From assembly GCF_024397895.1 (NCBI RefSeq), contig NZ_CP073346.1, positions 1,178,001 to 1,242,000 of the forward strand: 64,000 nt of DNA. The letters are read 5' to 3'. Position numbers and translations under genes: made by a program. The DNA comes from Pseudomonas benzenivorans (GTDB lineage Bacteria; Pseudomonadota; Gammaproteobacteria; Pseudomonadales; Pseudomonadaceae). Below are positions 18,541-28,179 of this stretch, piece after piece; within the stretch, counting starts at the first letter, position 1, and every line of letters starts with the position of its first letter. Below the pieces are notes generated by a model. That model searched no databases. It was not told the DNA's origin and saw nothing but the letters and a program-made list of their open reading frames with translations.

Positions 18541-18779
18541 GGTCTCTCACCATTGCGGTCAAACCCTGTCCGCTACCCGTACAGCAGCGAGACGGGCCTT
18601 TCGAATGCGCGCAGGACTATAAGGACTCGGGCTTTGCCAGTGCAAGGCCACGACTTTGCGCAAATGTTGCGCCGCCGCGCAAAGCGCGGCGAGGGTCAAG
18701 TTTTTTGCCGGCGCGCCGGCGATACGGCACACTAACCGGCCCGAGCAAGTGCTCGTTTTACACCACCAGCAGACTCCGT

Positions 18780-21263
18780 ATGACCCGTTCTCCGTTCCAT
18801 CGTCTCGTGTTCGGCACCCTGCGCCGCCTGCTGTACCTCTGGGTACGCTCGGAAACCATCAACCAGTCGGCCTTCACCCTCAAGCTGGACCGCAGCAAGC
18901 CGGTGTTCTACGTGCTGCAGCTGCCCTCGCTGAGCGACCTGGCGGTGGTCGACCGCGAGTGCCGCAAGGCCGGACTGCCACGACCGGTCCTGCCGGTCAG
19001 GGTGGGCAAGCTGGAGGAGCCGGCGGCCTTCTTCTACCTGACCCCGGAGCCGGACTGGCTCGGCCGCCAGGACAAGCGCGGCAGCTCGCCGACCCTGGCG
19101 CGGCTGGTCGCGGCGCTGAGCCAGCAGGCCGTCGACGATGCCCAGATCGTCCCGGTCAGCGTGTTCTGGGGGCAGTCGCCGGACCGCGAGACCAGTGCCT
19201 GGAAGCTGCTGTTCGCCGACAGCTGGGCGGTCACCGGGCGCCTGCGCCGGCTGGTCAGCATCCTGATCCTCGGGCGCAAGACCCGGGTGCAGTTCTCCAG
19301 CCCCATTCACCTGCGCGAACTGGTGGAACAGGACAAGGGCCACGAGCGCACCCTGCGCATGGTCCAGCGCATGCTGCGGGTGCACTTTCGCAACCAGAAG
19401 ACCGCGGTAATCGGCCCGGACGTGTCGCACCGACGCAACCTGGTCAAGGGCCTGGTGCATGGCCCGCTGGTGCGCCAGGCGATCGGCGAGGAATGCGAGC
19501 GCAGCGGTATCAGCCCGGAAAAGGCCGAGGCCCAGGCGCTGCGCTACGGCAACGAGATCGCCTCGGACTACGCCTACACCGCGATCCGCTTCCTCGAACT
19601 GGTGCTCAGCTGGTTCTGGAACAAGATCTACGACGGCATCCGGGTCAACCATATCGAGGGCGTGCAGGAGGCGGCCCAGGGCCACGAGGTGATCTACGTG
19701 CCCTGCCACCGCAGCCATATCGACTACCTGCTGCTGTCCTACCTGCTGTTCCGCAACGGCCTGACACCGCCGCACATCGCCGCCGGCATCAACCTCAACA
19801 TGCCATTGATCGGCGGCCTGCTGCGCCGCGGCGGCGCCTTCTTCATGCGCCGCAGCTTCAAGGGCAACCCGCTGTACACCGCGGTGTTCAATGAATACCT
19901 GCATACCCTGTTCAGCAAGGGCTTCCCGGTCGAGTACTTCGTCGAGGGCGGACGCTCGCGCACCGGGCGCATGCTGCAGCCCAAGACCGGCATGCTGGCC
20001 ATCACCCTGCGCAGCTTCCTGCGCAGCCACCGCCTGCCGGTGGTCTTCGTGCCGGTATACATCGGCTACGAGCGGGTGCTGGAGGGCCGCACCTACCTGG
20101 GCGAGCTGCGCGGGGCGAGCAAGAAGAAGGAATCGATCTTCGACATCTTCAAGGTCATCGGCGCGCTCAAGCAGCGCTTCGGCCAGGTCTGGGTGAACTT
20201 CGGCGAACCGCTCAAGCTGGCCGAGTTTCTCGACCAGCAGCAGCCGGACTGGCGCGAGCAGGACTACGCCGGGCAGTTCCGCCCGGCCTGGCTGAACGAG
20301 ACCACCCATCGCCTCGGCCAGCGCGTGGCGCAACGGCTCAACGAGGCGGCGGCGATCAACCCGGTCAACCTGGTGGCCCTGGTGCTGCTCTCCACCAGCA
20401 AACTGGCCCTCGACGACAGCGCCCTGGCGCGGGTCCTCGACCTCTACCTGGCGCTGCTGCGCCAGGTGCCCTACTCGCCCCACACCACCTTGCCGGAGGG
20501 CGACGGCCGGGCGCTGATCGACTACGTCAAGGGCATGGACCTGCTCGCCGAACAGCGCGACGCCCTGGGCAAGATCCTCTACCTGGACGAGCACAACGCG
20601 GTGCTGATGACCTACTACCGCAACAATGTGCTGCATATCTTCGCCCTGCCGGCGCTGCTGGCGAGCTTCTTCCAGAGCAGCGCGCGGATCAGCCGCGAGC
20701 AGATCCTGCGCTTCACCGAGGCGCTCTACCCCTACCTGCAATCCGAGCTGTTCATTCGCTGGGAAGTGGAAGAACTGGAGACCGTGGTCGATCAGTGGCT
20801 GGCCGCCTTCGTCGGGCAGGGTCTGCTCAAGCTCGAAGGCGATGTCTATGTGCGGCCGGCGCCGAGCTCGCGCCAGTTCGTGCTGCTGACTCTGCTGTCG
20901 CGGGCCATCGCGCCAACCCTGCAGCGTTTCTACATGGCCATCGCCCTGCTGCTCAACGCCGGGCAGAACCTCATCAGCGCCGAGGAACTGGAGGACCTGT
21001 GCACGGTGATGGCCCAGCGCCTGTCGATTCTCCATGGCCTCAATGCCCCGGAGTTCTTCGACAAGAGTCTGTTCCGCCATTTCATCCAGACCCTGCAGGA
21101 CCAAGGCGTGCTGCTGCAGGACGAGGCCGGCAAGCTCGGCCACCACGTCAAATTGGGCGAGCTGGTCGAAGGCGCGGCCAAGCGCGTGCTGCCGGCCGAG
21201 CTGCGCCTGTCGATCCGCCAGGTGGCGCTGGAGCGCGGCGAGCAGGCCCCGGCCAGCCAGTGA
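18780..21263 (+). CDS. plsB: glycerol-3-phosphate 1-O-acyltransferase PlsB
   Basis: An 827-residue membrane-associated enzyme making 1-acyl-glycerol-3-phosphate, the first step of phospholipid synthesis. The catalytic HX4D motif is seen in [13 protein letters not shown] (His310 and Asp315), followed by the acyltransferase blocks [18 protein letters not shown] and [10 protein letters not shown]. The length agrees with E. coli PlsB (about 807). The ATG at 18780 opens with [12 protein letters not shown]; an extended frame upstream has no protein-like features. Divergent from the Gld-type operon. Confidence 0.95.
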   Translation: MTRSPFHRLVFGTLRRLLYLWVRSETINQSAFTLKLDRSKPVFYVLQLPSLSDLAVVDRECRKAGLPRPVLPVRVGKLEEPAAFFYLTPEPDWLGRQDKRGSSPTLARLVAALSQQAVDDAQIVPVSVFWGQSPDRETSAWKLLFADSWAVTGRLRRLVSILILGRKTRVQFSSPIHLRELVEQDKGHERTLRMVQRMLRVHFRNQKTAVIGPDVSHRRNLVKGLVHGPLVRQAIGEECERSGISPEKAEAQALRYGNEIASDYAYTAIRFLELVLSWFWNKIYDGIRVNHIEGVQEAAQGHEVIYVPCHRSHIDYLLLSYLLFRNGLTPPHIAAGINLNMPLIGGLLRRGGAFFMRRSFKGNPLYTAVFNEYLHTLFSKGFPVEYFVEGGRSRTGRMLQPKTGMLAITLRSFLRSHRLPVVFVPVYIGYERVLEGRTYLGELRGASKKKESIFDIFKVIGALKQRFGQVWVNFGEPLKLAEFLDQQQPDWREQDYAGQFRPAWLNETTHRLGQRVAQRLNEAAAINPVNLVALVLLSTSKLALDDSALARVLDLYLALLRQVPYSPHTTLPEGDGRALIDYVKGMDLLAEQRDALGKILYLDEHNAVLMTYYRNNVLHIFALPALLASFFQSSARISREQILRFTEALYPYLQSELFIRWEVEELETVVDQWLAAFVGQGLLKLEGDVYVRPAPSSRQFVLLTLLSRAIAPTLQRFYMAIALLLNAGQNLISAEELEDLCTVMAQRLSILHGLNAPEFFDKSLFRHFIQTLQDQGVLLQDEAGKLGHHVKLGELVEGAAKRVLPAELRLSIRQVALERGEQAPASQ

Positions 21264-21264
21264 G

Positions 21265-21930
21265 TCAGGACGCGCTGCGGGTCAACCAGCGAAACAGCGC
21301 GAGCTGGGACGGCAGGTAGAACAGGTACTCGGGGTGCCACTGCACGCCGAGGATGGGCCGGCCATCGCTGGACTCCACCGCCTGCACCAGGTTGTCCAGG
21401 TCCCAGGCCACCACCTGCAGGCCATCGCCCGGTTTGCGGATGGCCTGATGGTGCAGGCTGTTGACCCGCAGGCGGGCCTTGGCGCAGACCTGGGCCAGCC
21501 GCGACTCGGCATCGACGCGCACCTGCTTGGTCGGCAGCAGGCCCGGCCGGTTGTAGGTGTGCACGCGCATCGGGCGAATGTCCTGGTGCAGGTTGCCGCC
21601 CAGCACCACGTTGATCAGCTGCGCACCGCGGCAGATGCCGAGCAGCGGAATGCCCTCCTCCAGCGCCTGCTCGATCCAGCGCATTTCCAGCGTGTCGCGC
21701 TCCGGGTCGCTGCGCACCATGGCCTCGATGTCGCCGCCGTAATGCTCCGGCGCGATATCGTCGCCGCCGCCGATGATCAGGGCACTCAGGGGCCGGCCGC
21801 TGGGGGCATGCGCCACGCTGATGCGCTCGGCCTGGGCACCGACCAGGCGCAGCGCGCAACGGGTCGACCACCAGGACGGCGACCAGCGCCGATGGTTGCC
21901 GGTTACCCCCACCCGCGGTCGTTCAGCCAT
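21265..21930 (-). CDS. class I glutamine amidotransferase-like hydrolase (peptidase C26, PuuD-like)
   Basis: A 221-residue peptidase C26 family protein. The nucleophile elbow is GICRGAQLINV and the catalytic His/Glu is in GVQWHPEYL, with IIGGGDDIAPEHYG near the N-terminus. Members hydrolyse gamma-glutamyl amide bonds. The start ATG 21930 has a GGAG ribosome-binding site 11 bases before it and lies inside the 3' end of the amidoligase gene (28-base overlap), so the two are made together. The real substrate is unknown. Confidence 0.85.
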   Translation of the reverse strand: MAERPRVGVTGNHRRWSPSWWSTRCALRLVGAQAERISVAHAPSGRPLSALIIGGGDDIAPEHYGGDIEAMVRSDPERDTLEMRWIEQALEEGIPLLGICRGAQLINVVLGGNLHQDIRPMRVHTYNRPGLLPTKQVRVDAESRLAQVCAKARLRVNSLHHQAIRKPGDGLQVVAWDLDNLVQAVESSDGRPILGVQWHPEYLFYLPSQLALFRWLTRSAS

Positions 21931-22892
21931 CGCCCGACGTACTCCAGCCATGCGCCACGATTGAGTCCCAGCAGCGGCCGCCAGTGCTGCCCGAAGGCCT
22001 CGCCAAGGGCCTGCAGGTCGTCCTCATTACCGGCCAGCTGCTCGACCACCCACCACAGGTTCCAGGAACTGGCCAGGGACCAGTCGGCCTTCTCGATCTG
22101 GCAGTTGGGCAGGCGGTAGTGGAAGGTGGGCCGGGCCTTGATCTTGGGGTCCGGCACCGCCTGGCGCACCCGCTCGGCATCGATCTGCGCCAGCAGCGGC
22201 AGCAGGTCGAGCGCGCGGTTGCGCGTGGCGTTGTGCTCGAGGTAGTCGTCGAACAACTGCGCCATGTCGGGCCTGGGCTGCTCGACCAGGCGCCTCACGT
22301 AGGCTTCCGGGTACAGGTCGATGTAGGGACTGATCTTGCGCGACAGGTCCACCTGGTGGGCGTCCACCAGCCACCATTGCAACAGGCCGAAGGCACGCAG
22401 GTAGGCGCTGATGGTGGCGGGATCGAGCCGCGGAATGTCCGGATTGAGGTGCACGCCGAAGGCCGCCATCGGCGAGTTCTCGGTGCCCACCGCGCCCGCC
22501 TGGCGCAGGCCGGCGATCATGCCGTCCAGACGCCCCAGCTCGCCGATGTCGATGGGGGGGCAGACCACCTCCAGGGGCACCATCAGGCTCGCGGCCCGAC
22601 TGAGCAGGTCCATCCACTCCGGGCTGCCTTCCTGGGCGTTCTCCGCCTTGAGCGACTGGCGTTTGAGGAGGTCCCAGTCCAGCTCGATGTTGAACTTGCC
22701 CAGACCGTCCACCCGCAGCACCCGCTCGCTCGCCGAGGTTCTCGACAGCTCGCCCCCCAGCGCATCCTGCACCGCCGCGGCGGTCTGCTCCAGGGTCAGG
22801 CCGGTGAACTCCAGCTCGAAGCCGACCTGGCGCGACGCGCCGTCTTCCTTATGAGGGACTGGGGGCTGCTTGAATTCGAGGTCTCGAGGCAT
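21903..22892 (-). CDS. amidoligase family protein (glutamine-synthetase/GCS fold)
   Basis: A 329-residue protein starting MPRDLEFKQPPVP. The motif VGFELEFTGL (about 23-32) is the E-x-E metal/ATP-binding strand of the amidoligase/GCS superfamily, and further features are NSPMAAFGVHLNPDIP and RPTFHYRLPNCQI with conserved His/Arg. In comparative studies of this family such amidoligases are paired with class I amidotransferase-like hydrolases, as here. It probably joins an amine to a glutamyl or similar carboxylate; the substrate is unknown. Confidence 0.8.
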   Translation of the reverse strand: MPRDLEFKQPPVPHKEDGASRQVGFELEFTGLTLEQTAAAVQDALGGELSRTSASERVLRVDGLGKFNIELDWDLLKRQSLKAENAQEGSPEWMDLLSRAASLMVPLEVVCPPIDIGELGRLDGMIAGLRQAGAVGTENSPMAAFGVHLNPDIPRLDPATISAYLRAFGLLQWWLVDAHQVDLSRKISPYIDLYPEAYVRRLVEQPRPDMAQLFDDYLEHNATRNRALDLLPLLAQIDAERVRQAVPDPKIKARPTFHYRLPNCQIEKADWSLASSWNLWWVVEQLAGNEDDLQALGEAFGQHWRPLLGLNRGAWLEYVGRWLNDRGWG

Positions 22893-23075
22893 CGCGTCAA
22901 TAGCCTTTGCAGTGGGAAAGGCCTTCCAGTAATAACCTGTGGGACGCCTCGGCGCAAACCACGGCGGGCCGCCGGCGAACACCCCACTACGAGCCGACCG
23001 CCGCCAGGCCCGGGTTTGCGCAGCCCCGCCGCTCCGCTAAGCTCGACCCATCCCCTCCTGAAGAAGGACCGCCCC

Positions 23076-23753
23076 ATGTTGCGCCTTTCCACATTGATCG
23101 CCGGCCTGGCCTTGTCCGCCAGCGCCTTTGCCCTGTCGCTCGCCGACCTGACCCAGCAGGACGCCAGCGGCGGCCTCAAGGACGCGCTGATCCAGGGTGC
23201 CCAGGTCGCGGTCAAGCAACTCGGCGCTCCCGGCGGTTTCAACGACAACCCACAGGTACGCATCGAGCTGCCGGGCAACCTCGGCAAGGCGGCCAAGACC
23301 ATGAAGCTGATGGGCATGGGCAATCAGGTCGAGCAGCTGGAGCTGAGCATGAACCGCGCCGCCGAAGCGGCCGTGCCCGAAGCCCAGGCGCTGCTGGTCG
23401 ACGCGGTGAAGAAGATGACCCTGCAGGACGCCAAGGGCATCCTCAGCGGCCCGCAGGATTCCGCCACCCAGTACCTGGACCGCAGCAGCCGCGAGCAGAT
23501 TCGTGCGCGCTTCCTGCCGATCGTCAAACAGGCCACCGACCGGGTCGGCCTGGCCCAGCAGTACAATGCCTTCGCCGGCCAGGCGGCCAACTTCGGCATG
23601 CTCGACGCCAAGAACGCCAGTATCGAAGGTTACGTCGCCGAACAGGCGCTGGATGGCCTGTTCGCCATGATCGCCGAGCAGGAGGCCAGCCTGCGCAAGA
23701 ACCCGGCCGGTGCCGCCACCAGCCTGGCGAAGAAGGTCTTCGGCGCCCTGTAG
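23076..23753 (+). CDS. DUF4197 periplasmic protein
   Basis: A 225-residue protein with a Sec signal peptide (MLRLSTLIAGLALSASAFA) followed by a helical domain starting LSLADLTQQDASGGLKDAL, which matches the DUF4197 pattern (an early GLK-AL segment, a repeated RAAEAAVP-like helix and a C-terminal ALDGLFAMIAEQE). A GAAGAAGGACC ribosome-binding site precedes the ATG. The function is unknown. It is convergent with the chemoreceptor gene, five bases apart. Confidence 0.82.
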   Translation: MLRLSTLIAGLALSASAFALSLADLTQQDASGGLKDALIQGAQVAVKQLGAPGGFNDNPQVRIELPGNLGKAAKTMKLMGMGNQVEQLELSMNRAAEAAVPEAQALLVDAVKKMTLQDAKGILSGPQDSATQYLDRSSREQIRARFLPIVKQATDRVGLAQQYNAFAGQAANFGMLDAKNASIEGYVAEQALDGLFAMIAEQEASLRKNPAGAATSLAKKVFGAL

Positions 23754-23758
23754 CGCGC

Positions 23759-24658
23759 TTAGCTGGCTTCTTGCAGCAGTTCGCGCACGCCCTGGGCCAT
23801 CTTATGTTTCGCCGCCAGACGCTGGGTGATGCGCTCGACCGTTTCCAGGCGCGCCGCCGCCAGGCTGCGCATTTCCATCAGCGCCTGTAGGGCCACGGCA
23901 GACTTGTCCAGACTGGCGCGGGTCGAAGTATCGACCTGCGACAGGCCGGCACGTGCATCTTCGGCGGTACCTTGCAGCCCCGCCACGATGCCGCGGATCT
24001 GCTCGCTGGCCTCGTTGCTGCGCTTGGCCAGATTGCGCACCTCATCGGCCACCACTGCGAACCCCCTGCCCTGCTCGCCGGCCCTGGCCGCCTCGATAGC
24101 AGCATTAAGCGCCAGCAGATTGGTCTGCTTGGCGATGTCCTGGATGCTCCCGACAATCACGCCGATGCGTTTGGACTGGTCGCTGAGTTCGTTGAACACA
24201 TCGATGATGTGCAGCATGTACTCGGCCAAGGCGCCAATGGATTCGGTCGAAGCCTGGATGCTGTCGCAACTCAGGTTCAGGTTATCCCCGGCACGACGGG
24301 CCAGCGTGTTGGCCTGCTGAATGTCGTCTTCACTCTGCGCGATGGCGTCGATCAATGACAACAGGCGCTCCTGCAGTTCCTCTATCGGCAGGTAGATCGC
24401 AGGCTCGCTGGGCTTCGTCTCGACCGTCACCAGGGACACCGGCTGCTGCGCATGCGGCTCGTTCAGGGGAATGGATTCGGCCAGGACAACGGGCGCAGCC
24501 GCCGTCAGGGCGTGATCCCGCGAATAGAACCACAGGGCAAACAGACAGCAGGCCAGAGCAGCAGCTGCCACGCCCTGGTGCATCCTCTCGAAGCCAAGGG
24601 CTACCAGCATGGCGGTAGCCAACCACAAGGCGAGAATTACCACCTTCTTTTGCAACAT
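23759..24658 (-). CDS. chemoreceptor-like protein without ligand domain
   Basis: A 299-residue protein. Two N-terminal TM helices (about 7-22 and 30-46) are separated by only a few residues, so there is no periplasmic sensor. A variable linker (about 50-100) precedes a short MCP signalling domain; the hairpin tip [20 protein letters not shown] and [12 protein letters not shown] are intact. The cytoplasmic part is shorter than in classical MCPs, and no HAMP or methylation helices are obvious. It may report membrane or energy state or act as a signal-array adaptor. Confidence 0.85.
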   Translation of the reverse strand: MLQKKVVILALWLATAMLVALGFERMHQGVAAAALACCLFALWFYSRDHALTAAAPVVLAESIPLNEPHAQQPVSLVTVETKPSEPAIYLPIEELQERLLSLIDAIAQSEDDIQQANTLARRAGDNLNLSCDSIQASTESIGALAEYMLHIIDVFNELSDQSKRIGVIVGSIQDIAKQTNLLALNAAIEAARAGEQGRGFAVVADEVRNLAKRSNEASEQIRGIVAGLQGTAEDARAGLSQVDTSTRASLDKSAVALQALMEMRSLAAARLETVERITQRLAAKHKMAQGVRELLQEAS

Positions 24659-25119
24659 ATCGATTCTCCGCTAAGAGTTGCCTCCCGATTTCGGGAGCTT
24701 CTCTCTCCATTCCGAGAGAAGCTGAGGTAAGGAGCAGAACTCACTCGGGCTGCAGACCAGGAGCCACCCGTTCCAGTCCCGATCAGTGTTGGCCAGCGCT
24801 TGCCAAGCCCCCAGAGCCGTGCCTCTCTGCCAGGCGCGGATTGCCTTGCAGCAAGGTCGGCGTTTGCCCTGGCACAGGCACTAGATCGTCACTGGATTCA
24901 TCATCCATACACCAGCCGCCAGGGGCGACCGACACGCCCTGACGCGCGCAATCCTTCGTGACAAGCGTCGAGGCGGTCAGCGGATGACCGGCCAGGCTTG
25001 GCTATCGCCTGGTTTCAAATTGCGCTGCTGACCTTGACCGGAATTCTAGGCAGCCTTAGATTATTTAGACATGCAATATCAGAAATACTCATCATTTAAA
25101 TTATGAATATTTATCCCTC
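24659..25119. other. intergenic region with AT-rich 3' half
   Basis: About 460 bases with no convincing gene. The last 80 bases before the LysR start are clearly AT-rich (for example ATTATTTAGACATGCAATAT and TTAAATTATGAATATTTAT) and probably hold the LysR promoter. The first part includes the promoter of the chemoreceptor gene (minus strand). Confidence 0.4.
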
Positions 25120-26025
25120 ATGATTCGCTTGAGCGAGATCGACCTGAACCTGCTGGTCGTCTTCCAGTTGATGTATCGGGAGCGAAAGACCGGGGTGGTG
25201 GCCGAACAGCTGGGACTCTCGCAACCGACCATCAGCAACGCCCTCGCGAGGCTTCGCAAGACCTTTGGCGACGAGCTGTTCGAGCGCACGGCCAGGGGCA
25301 TGCGCCCGACCCCTTTTGCCGAGGGAATAGCCGAGTCCATCGCCACGGCACTGACCAGCCTGGAAGAAACCTTCAACCGCGATGATCAGTTCGTACCGAG
25401 CACCAGCACGCGGGCTTTTCGGGTGGCCATGACCGACCTGGGCGAAGTCCATCTGCTGCCGAGCCTGATGACCCGATTCGCCGAAGAGGCGCCAGGGATC
25501 ACCTTGACCACCGTGCGCGACAACACGATTCCACTCAAGGAGGAACTGGAATCTGGCAGCGTCAATCTGGCACTCGGCCTGCTGCCGCAGCTTGGCGCGG
25601 GGTTCTATCAGCGCCGGCTGTTCAGCCAGAAGTACGTCTGTCTCATGCGTCGCGAGCACCCGCTGGCGAAAGGACCGTTCGACCTCGAGCAGTTCAGCCA
25701 GGCGCACCACGCCGTAGTGGTTGCCCAGGGCACTGGCCACGGCAGGGTGGAAGAGCTACTCGCCAAGTCGGGCGTGCCGCGCCCCGTGAGGCTGAAGCTG
25801 CCTCACTTCGCCGCGGTTCCCTACATCATCAGCGAAACCGACCTGATCGTGACAGTCACCGAGAAGCTTGCCTCGCAGACCGCGAAGCGGTTCGATCTGG
25901 TTGCCCGCCCGCACCCGATGGAGATGCCGACAGCTCAGATCAACCTCTTCTGGCATCGGCGCTTTCATCAGGACAAGGGCAATATCTGGCTGAGGAATCT
26001 GATTGTAGAGATGTTCGCGGAATAA
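25120..26025 (+). CDS. LysR-family regulator (NodD/LeuO-like branch)
   Basis: A 301-residue regulator. The N-terminal winged HTH (about 5-65) reads LNLLVVFQLMYRERKTGVVAEQ and LGLSQPTISNALARLRKTF, characteristic of the NodD/NahR/LeuO branch; an effector-binding domain follows (about 90-300). It precedes ridA and dsdA on the same strand and may control them, although an independent target cannot be excluded. Confidence 0.85.
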   Translation: MIRLSEIDLNLLVVFQLMYRERKTGVVAEQLGLSQPTISNALARLRKTFGDELFERTARGMRPTPFAEGIAESIATALTSLEETFNRDDQFVPSTSTRAFRVAMTDLGEVHLLPSLMTRFAEEAPGITLTTVRDNTIPLKEELESGSVNLALGLLPQLGAGFYQRRLFSQKYVCLMRREHPLAKGPFDLEQFSQAHHAVVVAQGTGHGRVEELLAKSGVPRPVRLKLPHFAAVPYIISETDLIVTVTEKLASQTAKRFDLVARPHPMEMPTAQINLFWHRRFHQDKGNIWLRNLIVEMFAE

Positions 26026-26221
26026 CTTGCCACCGGTATCCAAGGATCCACGGCGAGACGAGCGCTCCAGCGCAAGTCTGTAGTGGCATAGGGTCGGCGT
26101 AGCCAGCAAGCCGGCCCCAATGAACCTTTCAATTGGCGAGCGCTTCTTGCTGGCGGCCTGCACCAGGTAGAGGAACAGGCCGGCCACCCCATTTCCACCC
26201 CACACTCAACCCGGAGTCGAT

Positions 26222-26575
26222 ATGACCATTTCCCGATACGAAACCAGCGCGCGCATGAGCCGAATCGTGGTGCATAACCAGACCGCCTACCTCTGCGGCC
26301 AGGTGGCCGAAGATCGCACGGCCGGGATCACCGAGCAGACCCGCACCATGCTGGCCAAGGTCGACACCCTGCTGGAGTCGGTCGGCAGCAGCCGCGAACA
26401 GATCCTCTCCGCCACCCTCTACCTCAAGGACATGAGCCTGTTCGCCGAGATGAACAGCGTCTGGGACAACTGGGTGCCAGCTGGCCATGCACCGGCCCGC
26501 GCCTGCGTGCAGGCGTCGATGGCCAGCCCCGAGCTGCTGGTGGAAATCTCGGTGATCGCCGCCGTCTCCCCCTGA
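26222..26575 (+). CDS. RidA-family imine/enamine deaminase
   Basis: A 117-residue YjgF/YER057c/UK114 protein. The conserved arginine of the active site is in [11 protein letters not shown] and the C-terminal VEISVIA strand is present. RidA hydrolyses 2-aminoacrylate, the reactive enamine set free by PLP-dependent serine dehydratases. It lies 175 bases upstream of dsdA on the same strand, which fits protection from the product of that enzyme. The Rid subgroup cannot be assigned by eye. Confidence 0.85.
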   Translation: MTISRYETSARMSRIVVHNQTAYLCGQVAEDRTAGITEQTRTMLAKVDTLLESVGSSREQILSATLYLKDMSLFAEMNSVWDNWVPAGHAPARACVQASMASPELLVEISVIAAVSP

Positions 26576-26750
26576 CAGGCGCCCGCCCCGAGCCGACGAC
26601 GCCTCTCCTGAAGATGGGTGCCGCGAGCCCGGTCATCGACCTTTGTCAGCCCGCTGACATCCCTGTCTAATGTACGGCCCATTCATCGACCACTCGCCTC
26701 GAGCAGCGCCAATCGCTACCTTGGGGCGCTTCGCTGCAAGGAATCCCGCC

Positions 26751-28109
26751 ATGCCGCTGGGCAAATCCCTCGCCTCCTGGTGCCAGGAGTATCCATTGAT
26801 CGCCGAGCTGATCGCGCTGCAGCCGGTTAGCTGGTTCAACCCGGGGGTCGCCCCCGCCGCCGAGGCCCTGGACGACGTCGGGCTGAACCAGGCCGACGTC
26901 GACGCCGCCAGCGCGCGCCTGGCCCGCTTCGCGCCCTACCTGGCCCGGGCCTTCCCGGAAACGGCGGGCAGTGGCGGCATCATCGAGTCGCCGATCATGC
27001 CGGCGCCACGGCTGCAGGCAGAACTGGCCAGGCGCTATGGCCTGGAGCTGGGCGGCGCGCTGTGGCTCAAGCAGGACAGCCACCTGCCGATCTCCGGCTC
27101 GATCAAGGCCCGCGGCGGCATCTACGAGGTGCTCAAGCATGCCGAGCAGCTGGCGCTGGCCGAGGGCCAGCTGGGGCTCGAGGACGACTACGCGAAACTC
27201 GACAGCGAGGCGGCGCGGGCCTTCTTCGGCCGCCACAAGATCGCCGTCGGTTCCACCGGCAATCTAGGCCTGTCGATCGGTATCATCGGCGCGCGCCTGG
27301 GCTTTAAGACCACCGTGCACATGTCCGCCGACGCCCGCCAGTGGAAGAAGGACAAGCTGCGCGCCCACGGCGTGGAGGTCGTCGAATACGCCAGCGACTA
27401 CAGCGTGGCAGTGGCCGAGGGGCGCCGCCAGGCCGATGCCGACCCGCTCTGCCACTTCGTCGACGACGAAAACTCGCCCGACCTGTTCCTCGGCTATGCG
27501 GTGGCCGCCGAACGCCTCAAGGGGCAACTGGCCGCCGCCAATATTCGCGTCGATGAGCAGCATCCGCTGTTCGTCTACCTGCCCTGCGGCGTCGGCGGTG
27601 GGCCCGGCGGGGTGGCCTTCGGCCTCAAGCTGGCGTTTGGCGATGCGGTGCACTGCCTGTTCGCCGAGCCCACCCACTCGCCCTGCATGCTGCTCGGCGT
27701 GCATACCGGCCGGCATGAGCAGATGGCGGTGCAGGACTTCGGCATCGACAACCTCACTGCCGCCGACGGCCTGGCGGTGGGCCGCCCCTCCGGCTTCGTC
27801 GGCCGCGCCATGCAGCGCCTGATCGACGGCTACTACACCGTCAGCGACGAGGAGCTGCTGCGCCTGCTGGCGCTGCTGGCGGCCAGCGAAGGACTGCGCC
27901 TGGAGCCCTCGGCCCTGGCCGGGGTGCCGGGCATCGCCCGGGTGCTGGACGAGCGCCAGGGCTACCGGGCCCGCCTCGGCCTGACGCCCGAGCGCCTGGC
28001 CGGCGCCACCCATCTGGTCTGGGCCACCGGCGGCAGCATGGTGCCGGACGCCGAGATGGACGCCTATCTGGCACGCGGCCAGGCCTTGCTGCGGGCCGAG
28101 CAGGACTAG
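26751..28109 (+). CDS. dsdA: D-serine ammonia-lyase (D-serine dehydratase) DsdA
   Basis: A 452-residue PLP enzyme of fold type II converting D-serine to pyruvate and ammonia. The PLP lysine is in [13 protein letters not shown] and the phosphate-binding loop in [11 protein letters not shown]; the C-terminal glycine motif [12 protein letters not shown] is present. The length fits DsdA (E. coli 442). The ATG at 26751 is preferred because AAGGAAT lies nine bases upstream; a longer frame to 26670 lacks such a site. Context: a LysR regulator and RidA upstream, in the arrangement LysR-ridA-dsdA. Confidence 0.92.
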   Translation: MPLGKSLASWCQEYPLIAELIALQPVSWFNPGVAPAAEALDDVGLNQADVDAASARLARFAPYLARAFPETAGSGGIIESPIMPAPRLQAELARRYGLELGGALWLKQDSHLPISGSIKARGGIYEVLKHAEQLALAEGQLGLEDDYAKLDSEAARAFFGRHKIAVGSTGNLGLSIGIIGARLGFKTTVHMSADARQWKKDKLRAHGVEVVEYASDYSVAVAEGRRQADADPLCHFVDDENSPDLFLGYAVAAERLKGQLAAANIRVDEQHPLFVYLPCGVGGGPGGVAFGLKLAFGDAVHCLFAEPTHSPCMLLGVHTGRHEQMAVQDFGIDNLTAADGLAVGRPSGFVGRAMQRLIDGYYTVSDEELLRLLALLAASEGLRLEPSALAGVPGIARVLDERQGYRARLGLTPERLAGATHLVWATGGSMVPDAEMDAYLARGQALLRAEQD

Positions 28110-28130
28110 CTAGCCTGGCGACTCCGCGCA

Positions 28131-28163
28131 GAAAAAAGCCCGGTCGTACGACCGGGCTTTTTC
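28131..28163. terminator. bidirectional terminator between dsdA and mexK
   Basis: AAAAAA-GCCCGGTC-GTAC-GACCGGGC-TTTTT: an 8-bp perfect stem with A-run before and T-run after, positioned between convergent dsdA and mexK. Confidence 0.88.
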
Positions 28164-28179
28164 ATGGCAACGCCTGACG

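Noticed and set aside
18732..21146. Long open frame (about 800 codons) antisense to plsB
   Set aside because: It mirrors plsB in a high-GC reading-frame shadow, has low-complexity His/Gln/Val-rich composition and no domain; PlsB motifs on the + strand are unambiguous.
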